A stretch of 64,000 nt of DNA from Chitinophagaceae bacterium BSSC1 (lineage in GTDB: Bacteria; Bacteroidota; Bacteroidia; Chitinophagales; Chitinophagaceae): assembly GCA_002256435.1 (NCBI GenBank), contig NKJC01000001.1, positions 868,001 through 932,000 of the forward strand, given 5' to 3'. Of the stretch, positions 27,541 through 35,859 are shown piece after piece. The notes beneath the pieces are model-generated. The model had not been told where the DNA came from and searched no databases. It saw only the letters and a list, made by a program, of their open reading frames with translations. Every line of letters begins with the position of its first letter. The first letter of the stretch is position 1. The position numbers were made by a program, and so were the translations under genes.

Positions 27541-28011
27541 CTATCCAAGTTCTGCCCAAGCCGCCAGAATTTCTTCTGTATGGTTCTTGGTGTCTGGCTT
27601 TGCAATGATTTTGACAATTTTACCTGTCTCGTCAATCAGGAAAGTGGTTCTGGTGGTACCCATATAAGTACGACCCATGAATTTTTTCTCGCCCCAAAGA
27701 TTGTATTTGTCTACAATTTTCTTGTCTTCATCAGACACTAATGGGAAGGGTAATTCAAATTTTTCCTCAAATTTCTTGTGGCTAGCCACAGAATCAGTGC
27801 TCACACCTACTACTTGAAAACCTTTTTTGATCAAGGCACTGTAATTGTCTTTAAGGTTGCAGGCCTGTGCCGTGCACCCCGGTGTATCGTCCTTTGGATA
27901 GAAATATAGGATGACTTTTTTTCCTTTGAAATCGTTGAGGGAGATTGGCTTGCCGTTTTGGTCTACTGCTTTGAAAACGGGCGCCTTGCTACCTTCTTTT
28001 AATACTGCCAT
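27541..28011 (-). CDS. bcp: Thioredoxin-dependent thiol peroxidase (Bcp/PrxQ)
   Basis: 156 residues, ATG start. KVILYFYPKDDTPGCTAQACNLKDN contains the peroxidatic Cys (PGCT) and the resolving Cys five residues later (QAC), the atypical 2-Cys PrxQ pattern. GVSTDSVASHKKFEEKFELPF and GKKFMGRTY-like text complete the fold. It reduces peroxides and hydroperoxides in the cytoplasm. It stands alone with its own terminator and is divergent from the carB half gene. Confidence 0.94.
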   Translation of the reverse strand: MAVLKEGSKAPVFKAVDQNGKPISLNDFKGKKVILYFYPKDDTPGCTAQACNLKDNYSALIKKGFQVVGVSTDSVASHKKFEEKFELPFPLVSDEDKKIVDKYNLWGEKKFMGRTYMGTTRTTFLIDETGKIVKIIAKPDTKNHTEEILAAWAELG

Positions 28012-28116
28012 GTTATTTTGTTTATGTATTCAATCAATAATATAACCTCTAATCAAGGCTTTTGTTCTTAAAAAGCCTCTAAAGAAAAATTAATGCCAAT
28101 TTTGGGCCTTCCACCT

Positions 28117-28124
28117 TACATTTG
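28117..28124 (+). promoter_or_regulatory. Putative -7 box before carB
   Basis: TACATTTG followed by C matches the TAnnTTTG consensus. It lies 22 bases ahead of the ATG at 28147 but downstream of another in-frame ATG at 28093, so transcription from here would exclude the longer product and supports 28147 as the start. Confidence 0.5.
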
Positions 28125-28146
28125 CACAATTTATTTTTTTGCAACC

Positions 28147-29793
28147 ATGCCCAAAGACAATTCCATCAAATCAGTTTTAATCATCGGATCCGGTCCAATC
28201 ATTATTGGACAGGCCTGTGAATTCGATTATTCCGGCACCCAGGCCGCCAGAAGCCTACGTGAAGAGGGGATTAAAGTGATACTGATCAACAGCAACCCTG
28301 CTACTATCATGACCGATCCAATGATGGCTGACAAGGTTTACTTGCTTCCTTTGACCGTTGAAAGTATAGAAAAAATATTAGAAGAGAACCAAATAGATGC
28401 GGTTTTGCCCACAATGGGTGGTCAAACAGCCCTAAATCTCTGTAAAGAAGCGGACGAATTGGGTGTTTGGGAGCGCTATAACTGCCGTATGATTGGGGTA
28501 GACGTTGCCGCCATTGACACGGCAGAAGACAGGGAGAAGTTCCGTCAATTGATGGTGAAGATTGGTATGGCCGTGGCTCCAAGCCGTGTAGCCAACAGTT
28601 TTCTAGAAGGAAAAGAATTTGCCCAAGAAATTGGATTCCCACTGGTAATTCGACCATCTTTTACTTTGGGTGGAACCGGAGGCGGATTTGTACATACCAA
28701 GGATGATTTGGATGCGGCGCTGGAAAGAGGTTTGAAAGCATCACCTATTCACGAGGTATTGGTTGAAAAAGCCGTTTTGGGTTGGAAAGAATATGAATTG
28801 GAATTGCTGCGCGATCGTAATGACAATGTTGTTATTATCTGTACCGTAGAAAACCTTGACCCCATGGGTGTGCATACCGGAGATTCTATTACCGTAGCAC
28901 CCGCCATGACGCTGAGCGATACTGCTTTCCAAGAAATGCGTAATAAAGCCATGCTGATGATGCGATCCCTGGGTAATTTCTGGGGAGGATGTAACGTACA
29001 GTTTGCCTTGAACCCAGAAACCGAAGAACTGATTGCCGTAGAGATTAACCCGCGCGTAAGCCGTTCTTCTGCCCTAGCTTCTAAAGCAACCGGTTATCCT
29101 ATTGCCAAGATTGCGGCTAAACTAGCCATTGGCTATTCTTTGGATGAATTGAAAAACCAAATTACCCAGACTACATCGGCCTATTTTGAACCCGCATTGG
29201 ACTATGTAATTGTAAAAGTACCCCGTTGGAACTTTGACAAATTCAAAGGCGCTAATGACACTTTGGGTTTACAAATGAAGAGCGTGGGTGAGGTAATGGC
29301 CATTGGTCGTTGCTTTACAGAAGCTTTGCAAAAAGCCTGTCAGAGTTTGGAAAATGAAGCAGTTGGTTTGGGCTATTATGGTAAGAGTTTGATGAAGAGC
29401 GAGGAGATTGTAGAATATATCAAGACTCCAAAATGGGATAGGATTTTCAGGATCAAAGACGCGCTGATGCAGGGTTCTACCGTAAAATCCATCGCGCAAG
29501 CAACTGGGATTGACCGTTGGTTTTTGTACCAAATTCAGCAGATCTGCCATATTGAAAAAGAGATTGCCAATTATACCCTAGATACCATTCCTACTGCGCT
29601 ACTCAAAGAAGCCAAGAAAAATGGTTTCTCTGATATTCAGATAGTGAAGATTCTACAAAATACTTGTACAGAAGACGAAGTGTATGAGAAAAGAAAGGCC
29701 CTAGGCATTACCCGTGTCTACAAAATGGTGGATACCTGCGCAGCAGAGTTTGAAGCCAAAACTCCTTATTTCTACAGTAGTTTTGAGGGATAA
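28147..29793 (+). CDS. carB: Carbamoyl-phosphate synthase large chain, N-terminal half only
   Basis: 548 residues from the ATG at 28147 ([20 protein letters not shown]); an ATG at 28093 adds a hydrophobic leader and is less likely. It covers the carboxyphosphate ATP-grasp domain ([40 protein letters not shown]) and the oligomerisation domain, ending [21 protein letters not shown]. Full CarB has about 1,070 residues, and this end matches the natural midpoint. A terminator follows at once, so the second ATP-grasp half must be a separate gene, as in split CarB of Aquifex and methanogens. No frame continuation is seen. Confidence 0.88.
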   Translation: MPKDNSIKSVLIIGSGPIIIGQACEFDYSGTQAARSLREEGIKVILINSNPATIMTDPMMADKVYLLPLTVESIEKILEENQIDAVLPTMGGQTALNLCKEADELGVWERYNCRMIGVDVAAIDTAEDREKFRQLMVKIGMAVAPSRVANSFLEGKEFAQEIGFPLVIRPSFTLGGTGGGFVHTKDDLDAALERGLKASPIHEVLVEKAVLGWKEYELELLRDRNDNVVIICTVENLDPMGVHTGDSITVAPAMTLSDTAFQEMRNKAMLMMRSLGNFWGGCNVQFALNPETEELIAVEINPRVSRSSALASKATGYPIAKIAAKLAIGYSLDELKNQITQTTSAYFEPALDYVIVKVPRWNFDKFKGANDTLGLQMKSVGEVMAIGRCFTEALQKACQSLENEAVGLGYYGKSLMKSEEIVEYIKTPKWDRIFRIKDALMQGSTVKSIAQATGIDRWFLYQIQQICHIEKEIANYTLDTIPTALLKEAKKNGFSDIQIVKILQNTCTEDEVYEKRKALGITRVYKMVDTCAAEFEAKTPYFYSSFEG

Positions 29794-29818
29794 GACCCTT
29801 TTAAAAATATGATAAAGT

Positions 29819-29855
29819 AAGTCCTGCTAAAATTTTAGCGGGACTTTCTGTTTAA
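29819..29855 (+). terminator. Rho-independent terminator after carB
   Basis: AAGTCCTGCTAAAA pairs with TTTTAGCGGGACTT (29819-29846, one G-T wobble in 14 pairs, with little or no loop), followed by TTCTGTTT. The palindrome lies 26 bases after the carB stop. Confidence 0.8.
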
Positions 29856-29892
29856 CTTGCAGTCTAGCATCATTTTTGCTTCTTAACCCCCT

Positions 29893-32800
29893 ATGGCTCC
29901 CAAAGAACCCGTACAAATATTTCAGACCAATAACCCTACTCGCTGGCAGCGATTTAAGTGGGGAGGAAGGTTTATCCTGTTTTTAATGGTCATGGCCATT
30001 GCGGTAGTAACCATTGCCCTTAAGAACCTATACATGCCCAACCTACCACAGGTAAGGGGTCAGGTGATGAAAGAAGTATTGCAATCAGACAAACCCACTA
30101 CAGAACTTGCTAAGAATTACCAGGGTTTTAGAAAATTCATAGATGATAAATGGAAAAGAGGAGCCGGTTATAGACAGGAAGATAGTTTGGACAACCAAAT
30201 AGGTTCTTTGGCCAATATTGATAGCTTGGGAATTAGGGCTGCATTTTATGTGGCTTGGGATGCACAGGCATTTTTCTCCTTGAAAAGGAATATCAACAAA
30301 ATGAACTTGGTGATTCCCGAATGGTTTTTTCTGGATGCCAAGGGCGATTCTGTTTATACCAATATTGACAAACGTGGACAGGCTGTGATCAAGGCTTCTG
30401 GCGTGAAGGTCATGCCCATGCTCACCAATAATATCAATGGCGTTTTCCGAGGCGATGTGGTTCACCGAATTCTGAACAATCCAGCCAAAAAAGAAAAACT
30501 GATTTCAGACCTAATTAGGCTCATCAAACAAAACGGTTTTGTAGGAATCAATATTGATCTAGAAGAATTAATTGAAGAGAACAATGAGACCCTAAGCAAT
30601 TTTCAAAAGGAATTGTATACCCGTTTTCACGCTGAGAATTTATTGGTCTCACAAGACGTGATGCCTTTTAACGAGGACTACGAATACAGCGCCTTGGGCA
30701 AATACAATGACTATGTTTTTCTAATGGCTTATGATGAACACAGCTCTGATACCAAACCCGGGCCCATTAGTTCACAAAGATGGATTGAAGCAGCCGTTGA
30801 CCAGATGGCCAAAAAAGTGCCCATGCACAAAATTGTATTGTGTATGGCGGCATATGGTTATGACTGGGTAAAAGGAGGTGAGGGCGTAGACGTTACCTAT
30901 CAACAAGCACTCACCATTGCCAGAGAAAGTGAGGGTAAAGTGATCTATGACAATGACACGTATAATTTGAAATACCATTATTGGGATGAGTATGACAAAT
31001 ACCACGAAGTGCATTTTACGGATGCAGCTACCAACTTTAATACTTTGCGTTTTGCCACTGAATATCCACTAGCAGGAACAGCGCTTTGGAGAATGGGTAG
31101 TGAAGACAGTAGGATCTGGGACTTCTACCACAAATCCATGAGCAGAAAGGCTTTGGAGAAATTTGATTTTACAGAATTCAACAAAGTAGAAGCAACGGAT
31201 GATGTGGATTTTATGGGAGACGGAGAAATTCTTGATGTACTCTCTACGCCTCGTGAAGGGCATATCACCCCAGAGATGGATCTGGAACAAATGCTGATTA
31301 GTGAAGAGCGTTATGATAGCTTACCTAGCATGTTTGTGGTTAAACAAATGGGACGCGCAACGGGTAAAAAATTGGTGCTCACTTTTGACGACGGACCAGA
31401 CCCTGTGTATACCAAACAGATCTTAGACATACTAGCCAAATACAAAGTGCCCGCTAGTTTTTTTGTGGTGGGGTTAGAAGCAGAGAATAATATCCCCTTA
31501 GTCAAACGCATTTTTAATGAGGGACATGAATTAGGGAATCACACATTTACGCATCCCAATATGGCCAAAGTGAGCAGACAGCGGGCGCTCTTAGAAATGG
31601 ATGCTACTAGGCTACTCATAGAATGTATTACAGGTCATAGCACCATCATGTTCCGCGCTCCCTTTAATGCCGATGCCCAACCAGAAAAAATGGAAGAATT
31701 GATTCCGGTGGCACTAAGCAGGACCAGAAACTATTTGACCATTGGAGAAAATATTGACCCAGAAGACTGGGCTGTAGATGAAGTGCCGCATTTTAATGCA
31801 GACACCATTTTTAATAGGGTAATGCAATTAAAAGACAGGGGCAATATTATTTTGTTGCACGATGCGGGCGGAGACAGAAGACCCACCGTAGAAGCCCTTC
31901 CAAGAATTATTGAAGCCCTACAAAAAGAGGGTTACACATTTACAACAGTAGCAGATTTATTGGGTAAGAAAAAAGAAGACCTGATGCCACCCGTACCTCC
32001 AGGAAGTGGTTATAAATTGCTTCAGTTCAACAGCTTTTTGGCAGAGTTGGGTTATTATACGGGACAATTATTTTATGCACTCTTTGTCATCTTCTTAATC
32101 TTGGGTAGTATTAGATTAATCATGATGTTGGGTCTTTCTATTTTGCAACGCAAAAAGGAAAAAGCCAATGCCTTGCTACCCTTTGTAGGAACCCCCTTGG
32201 TTTCCATTATTGTACCTGCTTATAATGAAGAAGTAAATGCAGTAAGCTCATTAGAGAACCTACTCAAATGTGACTATCCCAATTTTAATATTGTGTTTGT
32301 AGATGATGGGAGCAAGGACCAGACTTTTGAAAAAGTGTCTGCTACTTTTGCAAACCATCCCAAAGTACAGGTCTTTAGCAAACCCAATGGTGGCAAAGCT
32401 TCAGCACTTAACTATGGCATTGCACAAACCAATGCCGAATACGTGGTTTGTATAGACGCTGACACCAAACTCTTGACCGATGCCGTGAGTAAACTCATGG
32501 TGCATTTTAGAAATGAGCAAGTTGGCGCCGTGGCTGGAAATGTAAAAGTGGGTAATGAAGTAAACATACTTACGCGTTGGCAGAGCATTGAATATATTTC
32601 TAGTCAGAACGTAGACAGAAAAGCATTTGCTTATTTGAATGCCATTACGGTGGTGCCTGGTGCAATTGGTGCGTTTAGAAAAGAAGCCATTGAAACAGCG
32701 GGTGGATTTAGTACCGATACCTTGGCCGAAGACTGTGACCTAACCATTCGAATTCTGCGTTGTGGTTATTTAATAGACAATGAGAACAAAGCCATTGCCA

Positions 32801-33279
32801 TGACCGAAGCCCCAGAAACCTTGAGTCAGTTTATGAAGCAACGTTTCCGCTGGACTTTTGGGGTGATGCAAACATTCTGGAAAAACAGAGATGCACTCTT
32901 TAATGTGCGTTACAAAACCTTGGGTTGGTTGGCCCTGCCCGATATTTTGTTGTTCAAATACATTATTCCATTGTTTGCACCACTGGCAGATCTATTGATG
33001 CTGATTGGACTATTCACGGGCAATGCAGAAAAAATTGGGGTCTATTACCTGATTTTTATGCTGGTAGACGCTGCCATTGCAGCACTAGCCTTCTTCTTTG
33101 AGAAAGAGCCTTTGTGGAAACTGATCTGGCTCTTACCTCAGCGATTAATCTATAGGTGGTTGATGCTGGTAGTATTATTTAAGACTTATAGAAAGGCGCT
33201 TAAGGGAGAATTACAACACTGGGGCGTACTCAAGCGCACGGGCAATGTAAAAGACGTAGCAACAGCTTCAGAAACTTAA
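29893..33279 (+). CDS. GH18-like / polysaccharide deacetylase / GT2 fusion protein for exopolysaccharide synthesis
   Basis: 1128 residues, ATG start. Order of parts: an N-terminal membrane helix (about 23-45); a GH18-type domain (about 95-420, GFVGINIDLEEL, with the catalytic-type D-x-E at 217-225); a NodB deacetylase (about 490-680, LVLTFDDGPDPVYTKQILD, HTFTHPNM, LLHDAGG); a membrane helix (715-750); a GT2 synthase (LVSIIVPAYNEEVNA near 768, VCIDADTKL, LAEDCDL, QRFRWTFG near 983); and C-terminal membrane helices (1015-1095). By family logic it polymerises an N-acetylhexosamine chain and deacetylates or trims it outside, a one-polypeptide counterpart of PgaB plus PgaC. The polymer is unknown. 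Confidence 0.9.
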   Translation: MAPKEPVQIFQTNNPTRWQRFKWGGRFILFLMVMAIAVVTIALKNLYMPNLPQVRGQVMKEVLQSDKPTTELAKNYQGFRKFIDDKWKRGAGYRQEDSLDNQIGSLANIDSLGIRAAFYVAWDAQAFFSLKRNINKMNLVIPEWFFLDAKGDSVYTNIDKRGQAVIKASGVKVMPMLTNNINGVFRGDVVHRILNNPAKKEKLISDLIRLIKQNGFVGINIDLEELIEENNETLSNFQKELYTRFHAENLLVSQDVMPFNEDYEYSALGKYNDYVFLMAYDEHSSDTKPGPISSQRWIEAAVDQMAKKVPMHKIVLCMAAYGYDWVKGGEGVDVTYQQALTIARESEGKVIYDNDTYNLKYHYWDEYDKYHEVHFTDAATNFNTLRFATEYPLAGTALWRMGSEDSRIWDFYHKSMSRKALEKFDFTEFNKVEATDDVDFMGDGEILDVLSTPREGHITPEMDLEQMLISEERYDSLPSMFVVKQMGRATGKKLVLTFDDGPDPVYTKQILDILAKYKVPASFFVVGLEAENNIPLVKRIFNEGHELGNHTFTHPNMAKVSRQRALLEMDATRLLIECITGHSTIMFRAPFNADAQPEKMEELIPVALSRTRNYLTIGENIDPEDWAVDEVPHFNADTIFNRVMQLKDRGNIILLHDAGGDRRPTVEALPRIIEALQKEGYTFTTVADLLGKKKEDLMPPVPPGSGYKLLQFNSFLAELGYYTGQLFYALFVIFLILGSIRLIMMLGLSILQRKKEKANALLPFVGTPLVSIIVPAYNEEVNAVSSLENLLKCDYPNFNIVFVDDGSKDQTFEKVSATFANHPKVQVFSKPNGGKASALNYGIAQTNAEYVVCIDADTKLLTDAVSKLMVHFRNEQVGAVAGNVKVGNEVNILTRWQSIEYISSQNVDRKAFAYLNAITVVPGAIGAFRKEAIETAGGFSTDTLAEDCDLTIRILRCGYLIDNENKAIAMTEAPETLSQFMKQRFRWTFGVMQTFWKNRDALFNVRYKTLGWLALPDILLFKYIIPLFAPLADLLMLIGLFTGNAEKIGVYYLIFMLVDAAIAALAFFFEKEPLWKLIWLLPQRLIYRWLMLVVLFKTYRKALKGELQHWGVLKRTGNVKDVATASET

Positions 33280-33325
33280 TACCTGAAAATAGAGCCCTAA
33301 TGGCCAATAACTGCCCTTCTTTTTG

Positions 33326-33334
33326 TTACTTTGC
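33326..33334 (+). promoter_or_regulatory. Putative -7 box before the transketolase gene
   Basis: TTACTTTGC, close to TAnnTTTG with one base missing, lies 19 bases ahead of the ATG at 33354. It suggests that the gene has its own promoter although only 74 bases separate it from the fusion gene. Confidence 0.35.
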
Positions 33335-33353
33335 AGCAATTTAAAACCAGCGG

Positions 33354-34316
33354 ATGAAACTCAAGGATATTCAAGTTCTGAATGAAAAGGAAACAAGGGG
33401 TGGCTTCGGAGAAGGCATTCATGAAATAGGTAAAGAAAACGAAAACGTAGTGGTGCTCACAGCAGACTTGGCTGGCTCCCTAAAACTAGGACCCTTTATC
33501 AAGGATTTTCCCAACCGTTATGTACAAGTGGGTATTGCAGAAGCCAATATGATTGGGATTGCTGCTGGTATGACCATTGGCGGAAAGATTCCATATACCA
33601 CCACATTTGCCAACTTTTCTACTGGCCGCGTTTATGACCAAATTAGGCAGAGTGTGGCTTATAGCGGAAAGAACGTAAAAATCTGTGCATCGCACGCTGG
33701 TCTTACCCTTGGTGAAGACGGTGCTACCCACCAGATCTTGGAAGATATTGGACTGATGAAAATGTTACCTGGCATGACCGTGATTGTGCCATGTGACTTT
33801 AACCAAACCAAGGCTGCCACCAAAGCCATTGCTGCTTATGAAGGTCCTGTTTACCTGCGTTTTGGCCGACCCAAATGGCCCAATTTCACCGCAGAAGACG
33901 GTTCTGATTTTGTGATTGGCAAAGCCCAACAATTGAGTGAGGGAACCGATGTTTCCATTTTTGCTTGTGGTCATATGGTATGGAAAGCCATTGAAGCCGG
34001 TAGAATTTTGGAAGAAAAAGGCATTAGTGTAGAAGTCATCAACATCCATACCATTAAGCCATTGGATGAAGCAGCTGTAATAGCTTCTATTAGCAAAACC
34101 AAGTGTGCTGTTACCGTAGAAGAGCACAATGTAATTGGTGGCTTGGGCGATGCCATTGCACAAGTAGCTGCTAAGCACTTACCTATTCCAATTGAATATA
34201 TTGGCACCAATGATACTTTTGGAGAAAGTGGCAAACCCACCGAACTCTTAACCAAGTATGGTTTGGACACTCCTTATATTGTTGCCGCTGCTGAAAAAGT
34301 AATGGCTAGAAAATAA
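33354..34316 (+). CDS. Transketolase C-terminal subunit
   Basis: 320 residues, ATG start. It holds the pyrimidine-binding domain (NVVVLTADLAGSLKLGPF, RYVQVGIAEANMIGIAAGM, PYTTTFANFSTGRVYDQIRQ, catalytic-site-like ASHAGLTLGEDGATHQILED) and the transketolase C-terminal domain (VEVINIHTIKPLDEAAVI, VEEHNVIGGLGDAIA). Split transketolases of N-subunit about 280 residues and C-subunit about 320 are known. The thiamine-diphosphate N-subunit is not adjacent here, so it must be encoded elsewhere. It is followed by a strong terminator. Confidence 0.93.
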   Translation: MKLKDIQVLNEKETRGGFGEGIHEIGKENENVVVLTADLAGSLKLGPFIKDFPNRYVQVGIAEANMIGIAAGMTIGGKIPYTTTFANFSTGRVYDQIRQSVAYSGKNVKICASHAGLTLGEDGATHQILEDIGLMKMLPGMTVIVPCDFNQTKAATKAIAAYEGPVYLRFGRPKWPNFTAEDGSDFVIGKAQQLSEGTDVSIFACGHMVWKAIEAGRILEEKGISVEVINIHTIKPLDEAAVIASISKTKCAVTVEEHNVIGGLGDAIAQVAAKHLPIPIEYIGTNDTFGESGKPTELLTKYGLDTPYIVAAAEKVMARK

Positions 34317-34342
34317 ACTGTAGATCCACTTTAAATAGTTTG

Positions 34343-34376
34343 AAAAGGTTCCGAGATTTCGGGACCTTTTTTGTTT
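34343..34376 (+). terminator. Rho-independent terminator after the transketolase gene
   Basis: AAAAGGTTCCGA and TCGGGACCTTTT (34343-34370) form a 12-pair stem with one G-T wobble, then a T run ending TTTTTTG. It marks the end of housekeeping sequence before the accessory island. Confidence 0.88.
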
Positions 34377-34452
34377 TATGATTTCATTTGCATAGTTGCG
34401 CACGGCATTTGTTTTAGTAAGGGTAAAGATCCAATCACCTAAAACCAAACAA

Positions 34453-34884
34453 ATGAAAAACAACTCTACGCTTAAAATGATCAGCCTTAGTATGGCCATC
34501 TTGCTACTGGCTTCCGTTGCTTCTTTTGCACAAAGGGGAAGGGACAGAGATGAGAGAAATGAACGTTATGATCGTGATGACCGCAATGAGCGTTATGAAC
34601 GCCGTGATCGTGACCGTTATGACCACGACAATCGCAACAATCGTAACCGCCGCAATGATTGGGATGACCGTTATGACAACCGTTATAGAAATTCACGTGG
34701 CCCCGTTATAGTCTATCAACAAAGACCTTCTTTCTATATTGGTTATGAAACCAGAATCATGCCTCGTGATGCAAGAATAGTCATGCTCAATGGCTGCAGA
34801 CACTATGCATATAATGGTTATCTCTACCGTGAAATGCCTAGAAGAAATGGATTGATTTCATTTCAGATTACTGCTAGACTATAG
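34453..34884 (+). CDS. Secreted protein with an Arg/Asp/Asn/Tyr-rich repeat region
   Basis: 143 residues from the ATG at 34453; the frame could open earlier but lacks a good start. A signal peptide (MKNNSTLKMISLSMAILLLASVASFAQ, cut near residue 27) is followed by a 50-residue low-complexity segment with many DRD/NER/YDR units (for example ERYDRDDRNERYERRDRDRY), then a conserved-looking tail: GPVIVYQQRPSFYIGYETR and CRHYAYNGYLYREMPRR. Positive and negative charges alternate. No family is recognised. Coding use of CGT, GAC and TAT repeats makes an antisense frame open as well; that is a by-product. Confidence 0.75.
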   Translation: MKNNSTLKMISLSMAILLLASVASFAQRGRDRDERNERYDRDDRNERYERRDRDRYDHDNRNNRNRRNDWDDRYDNRYRNSRGPVIVYQQRPSFYIGYETRIMPRDARIVMLNGCRHYAYNGYLYREMPRRNGLISFQITARL

Positions 34885-34898
34885 ATTGCATTAAACTA

Positions 34899-34986
34899 GG
34901 GTCACAATGTTATGCCGTGATTAGCGCTTGAGCGGCGATAGTCCGTTTAGTTGGGGGAATGTTATGGTGACTGTAGATTATGTTTT
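34899..34986. repeat. Left copy of an island-flanking inverted element (short form)
   Basis: Aligns to the reverse complement of 36235-36438. Block A (34899-34926 against 36411-36438) agrees at 25 of 28 bases, with ATGTTATGCCGTGATT identical. Block B (34927-34986 against 36235-36296) agrees at about 50 of 60, with CTTGAGCGGCGATA identical. The 115-base hairpin that separates the two blocks in the right copy is absent here. Neither copy encodes a protein. Confidence 0.85.
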
Positions 34987-35018
34987 TTAATGAAGAACTT
35001 AGTTATCGACTACAATAA

Positions 35019-35084
35019 TCATACCTCAACCTGAGTGAGCCATTCGGCTAATTGATCTTCTATTTTTATGACTGCTTTACGCAA
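35019..35084 (-). pseudogene. Possible HipA N-terminal stump
   Basis: Minus-strand frame from a TTG at 35084: MRKAVIKIEDQLAEWLTQVEV then stop (TGA at 35019). The pattern MRKA-V-x6-LA-x-WL resembles the start of HipA N-terminal domains, and it lies just downstream of the hipB-like gene where hipA normally sits. Only about 21 residues remain before a stop; the left inverted element begins 33 bases later. The evidence is short and only suggestive. Confidence 0.4.
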
Positions 35085-35128
35085 TGTTTAGATCTTTAAA
35101 TGTTTATTCAGGATGTTGGAAGAAAGTA

Positions 35129-35338
35129 TCAAGTATCCGATTTAGATGTTGAGGGTACAGCACCTATTTGGTGGCCAAAAAGTTGGAGCACCTGGTTCAC
35201 TTTATCCAAGCGCAAGGTTTCCTTTCCCTGTTCCAATTCACGAATAAAACGCAGTCCAACACCCGCCTTTTCGGCCAGTTCCGGTTGGGTAAGCTTTACC
35301 AATTTTCGTTTGTTTTTTACAAAGTCTGCAAGGTTCAT
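35129..35338 (-). CDS. HipB-like XRE antitoxin/repressor
   Basis: 69 residues, ATG start. A single XRE helix-turn-helix: FVKNKRKLVKLTQPELAEKA, GVGLRFIRELEQGKETLRLD, then VNQVLQLFGHQIGAVP, the ending typical of HipB proteins of HipBA modules. HipB represses its operon and neutralises the kinase HipA. Here a HipA gene is missing except for a possible stump, so the protein may now act only as a repressor. Three inverted repeats upstream (35343-35436) look like its operators. Confidence 0.85.
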   Translation of the reverse strand: MNLADFVKNKRKLVKLTQPELAEKAGVGLRFIRELEQGKETLRLDKVNQVLQLFGHQIGAVPSTSKSDT

Positions 35339-35342
35339 TTTA

Positions 35343-35356
35343 TACCCTTTTGGGTA
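35343..35356. promoter_or_regulatory. HipB operator O1
   Basis: TACCCTTTTGGGTA, five-base arms around four bases, ending 5 bases upstream of the hipB ATG, so it covers the ribosome-binding region. It shares ACCC-n4-GGGT with O2 and O3. Confidence 0.65.
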
Positions 35357-35382
35357 AAAATTTAGTACTTAATTTCAAATTT

Positions 35383-35400
35383 GTACCCTATCGGGTGTAC
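35383..35400. promoter_or_regulatory. HipB operator O2
   Basis: GTACCCTATCGGGTGTAC, with ACCC-n4-GGGT arms. Its centre lies 41 bases from that of O1 and 40 from that of O3, close to four helical turns each. Confidence 0.65.
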
Positions 35401-35423
35401 TTATTTAAATATATTGACAATTA

Positions 35424-35439
35424 TACCCTATCGGGTGTA
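35424..35439. promoter_or_regulatory. HipB operator O3
   Basis: TACCCTATCGGGTGTA, identical to the O2 core. A further half-site (TTTTACCCTATTCTAG) follows at 35451. Three sites at regular spacing suggest cooperative HipB binding; the assignment is by position and symmetry only. Confidence 0.65.
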
Positions 35440-35595
35440 AATAGTGCAAATTTTACCCTATTCTAGTTGGCTATTGCTCCATTCTCTGCCAATTTGTAAG
35501 TATCAAATATTGGCAATAAAACATCCAAATTGTGGTTGGTGAGTATCTATAAAATATGCTTGTTAACTTGGCAAGTAAGTAAGGATATTTTGGGT

Positions 35596-35859
35596 TCAAG
35601 AAAACATCACTCTCAAGATTTTTAAAATGTCTTGCCCGGTTTCAGCATCAAGGCTTCCAAGAAGTTTAGAAAGCCGGCTTTTATCAACTCCTCTAATTTG
35701 GTCTAACATTACTTGACCATCTTCATTTTTAAAATTGGTAAACACCCTAGTTGGATAGCTTTTTTGTGTATGTGTAAGAGGTGCTATTAATACGGTATTC
35801 AAAGAAATATTCATTGCCTGTGGAGATATAATCACACTTGGTCTTTTGCTATTTATTTC
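35596..35859 (-). pseudogene. mazF: MazF/PemK-type endoribonuclease lacking its N-terminus
   Basis: The conserved core VIISPQAMN-x-SLNTVLIAPLT, KSYPTRVFTNFKN, VMLDQIRGVDKSRL is intact and the C-terminus is complete. The only usable start is GTG (35835), which begins inside the first conserved strand. Upstream in frame the homologous text EINSKRPS is present without any start codon, and a TGA closes the frame 10 codons upstream of the core. About 20 residues of the usual opening (DVY..NLDPT) are missing, and the arginine of KRP, a catalytic residue in the family, lies outside any translatable frame. The toxin is predicted inactive. Confidence 0.75.
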
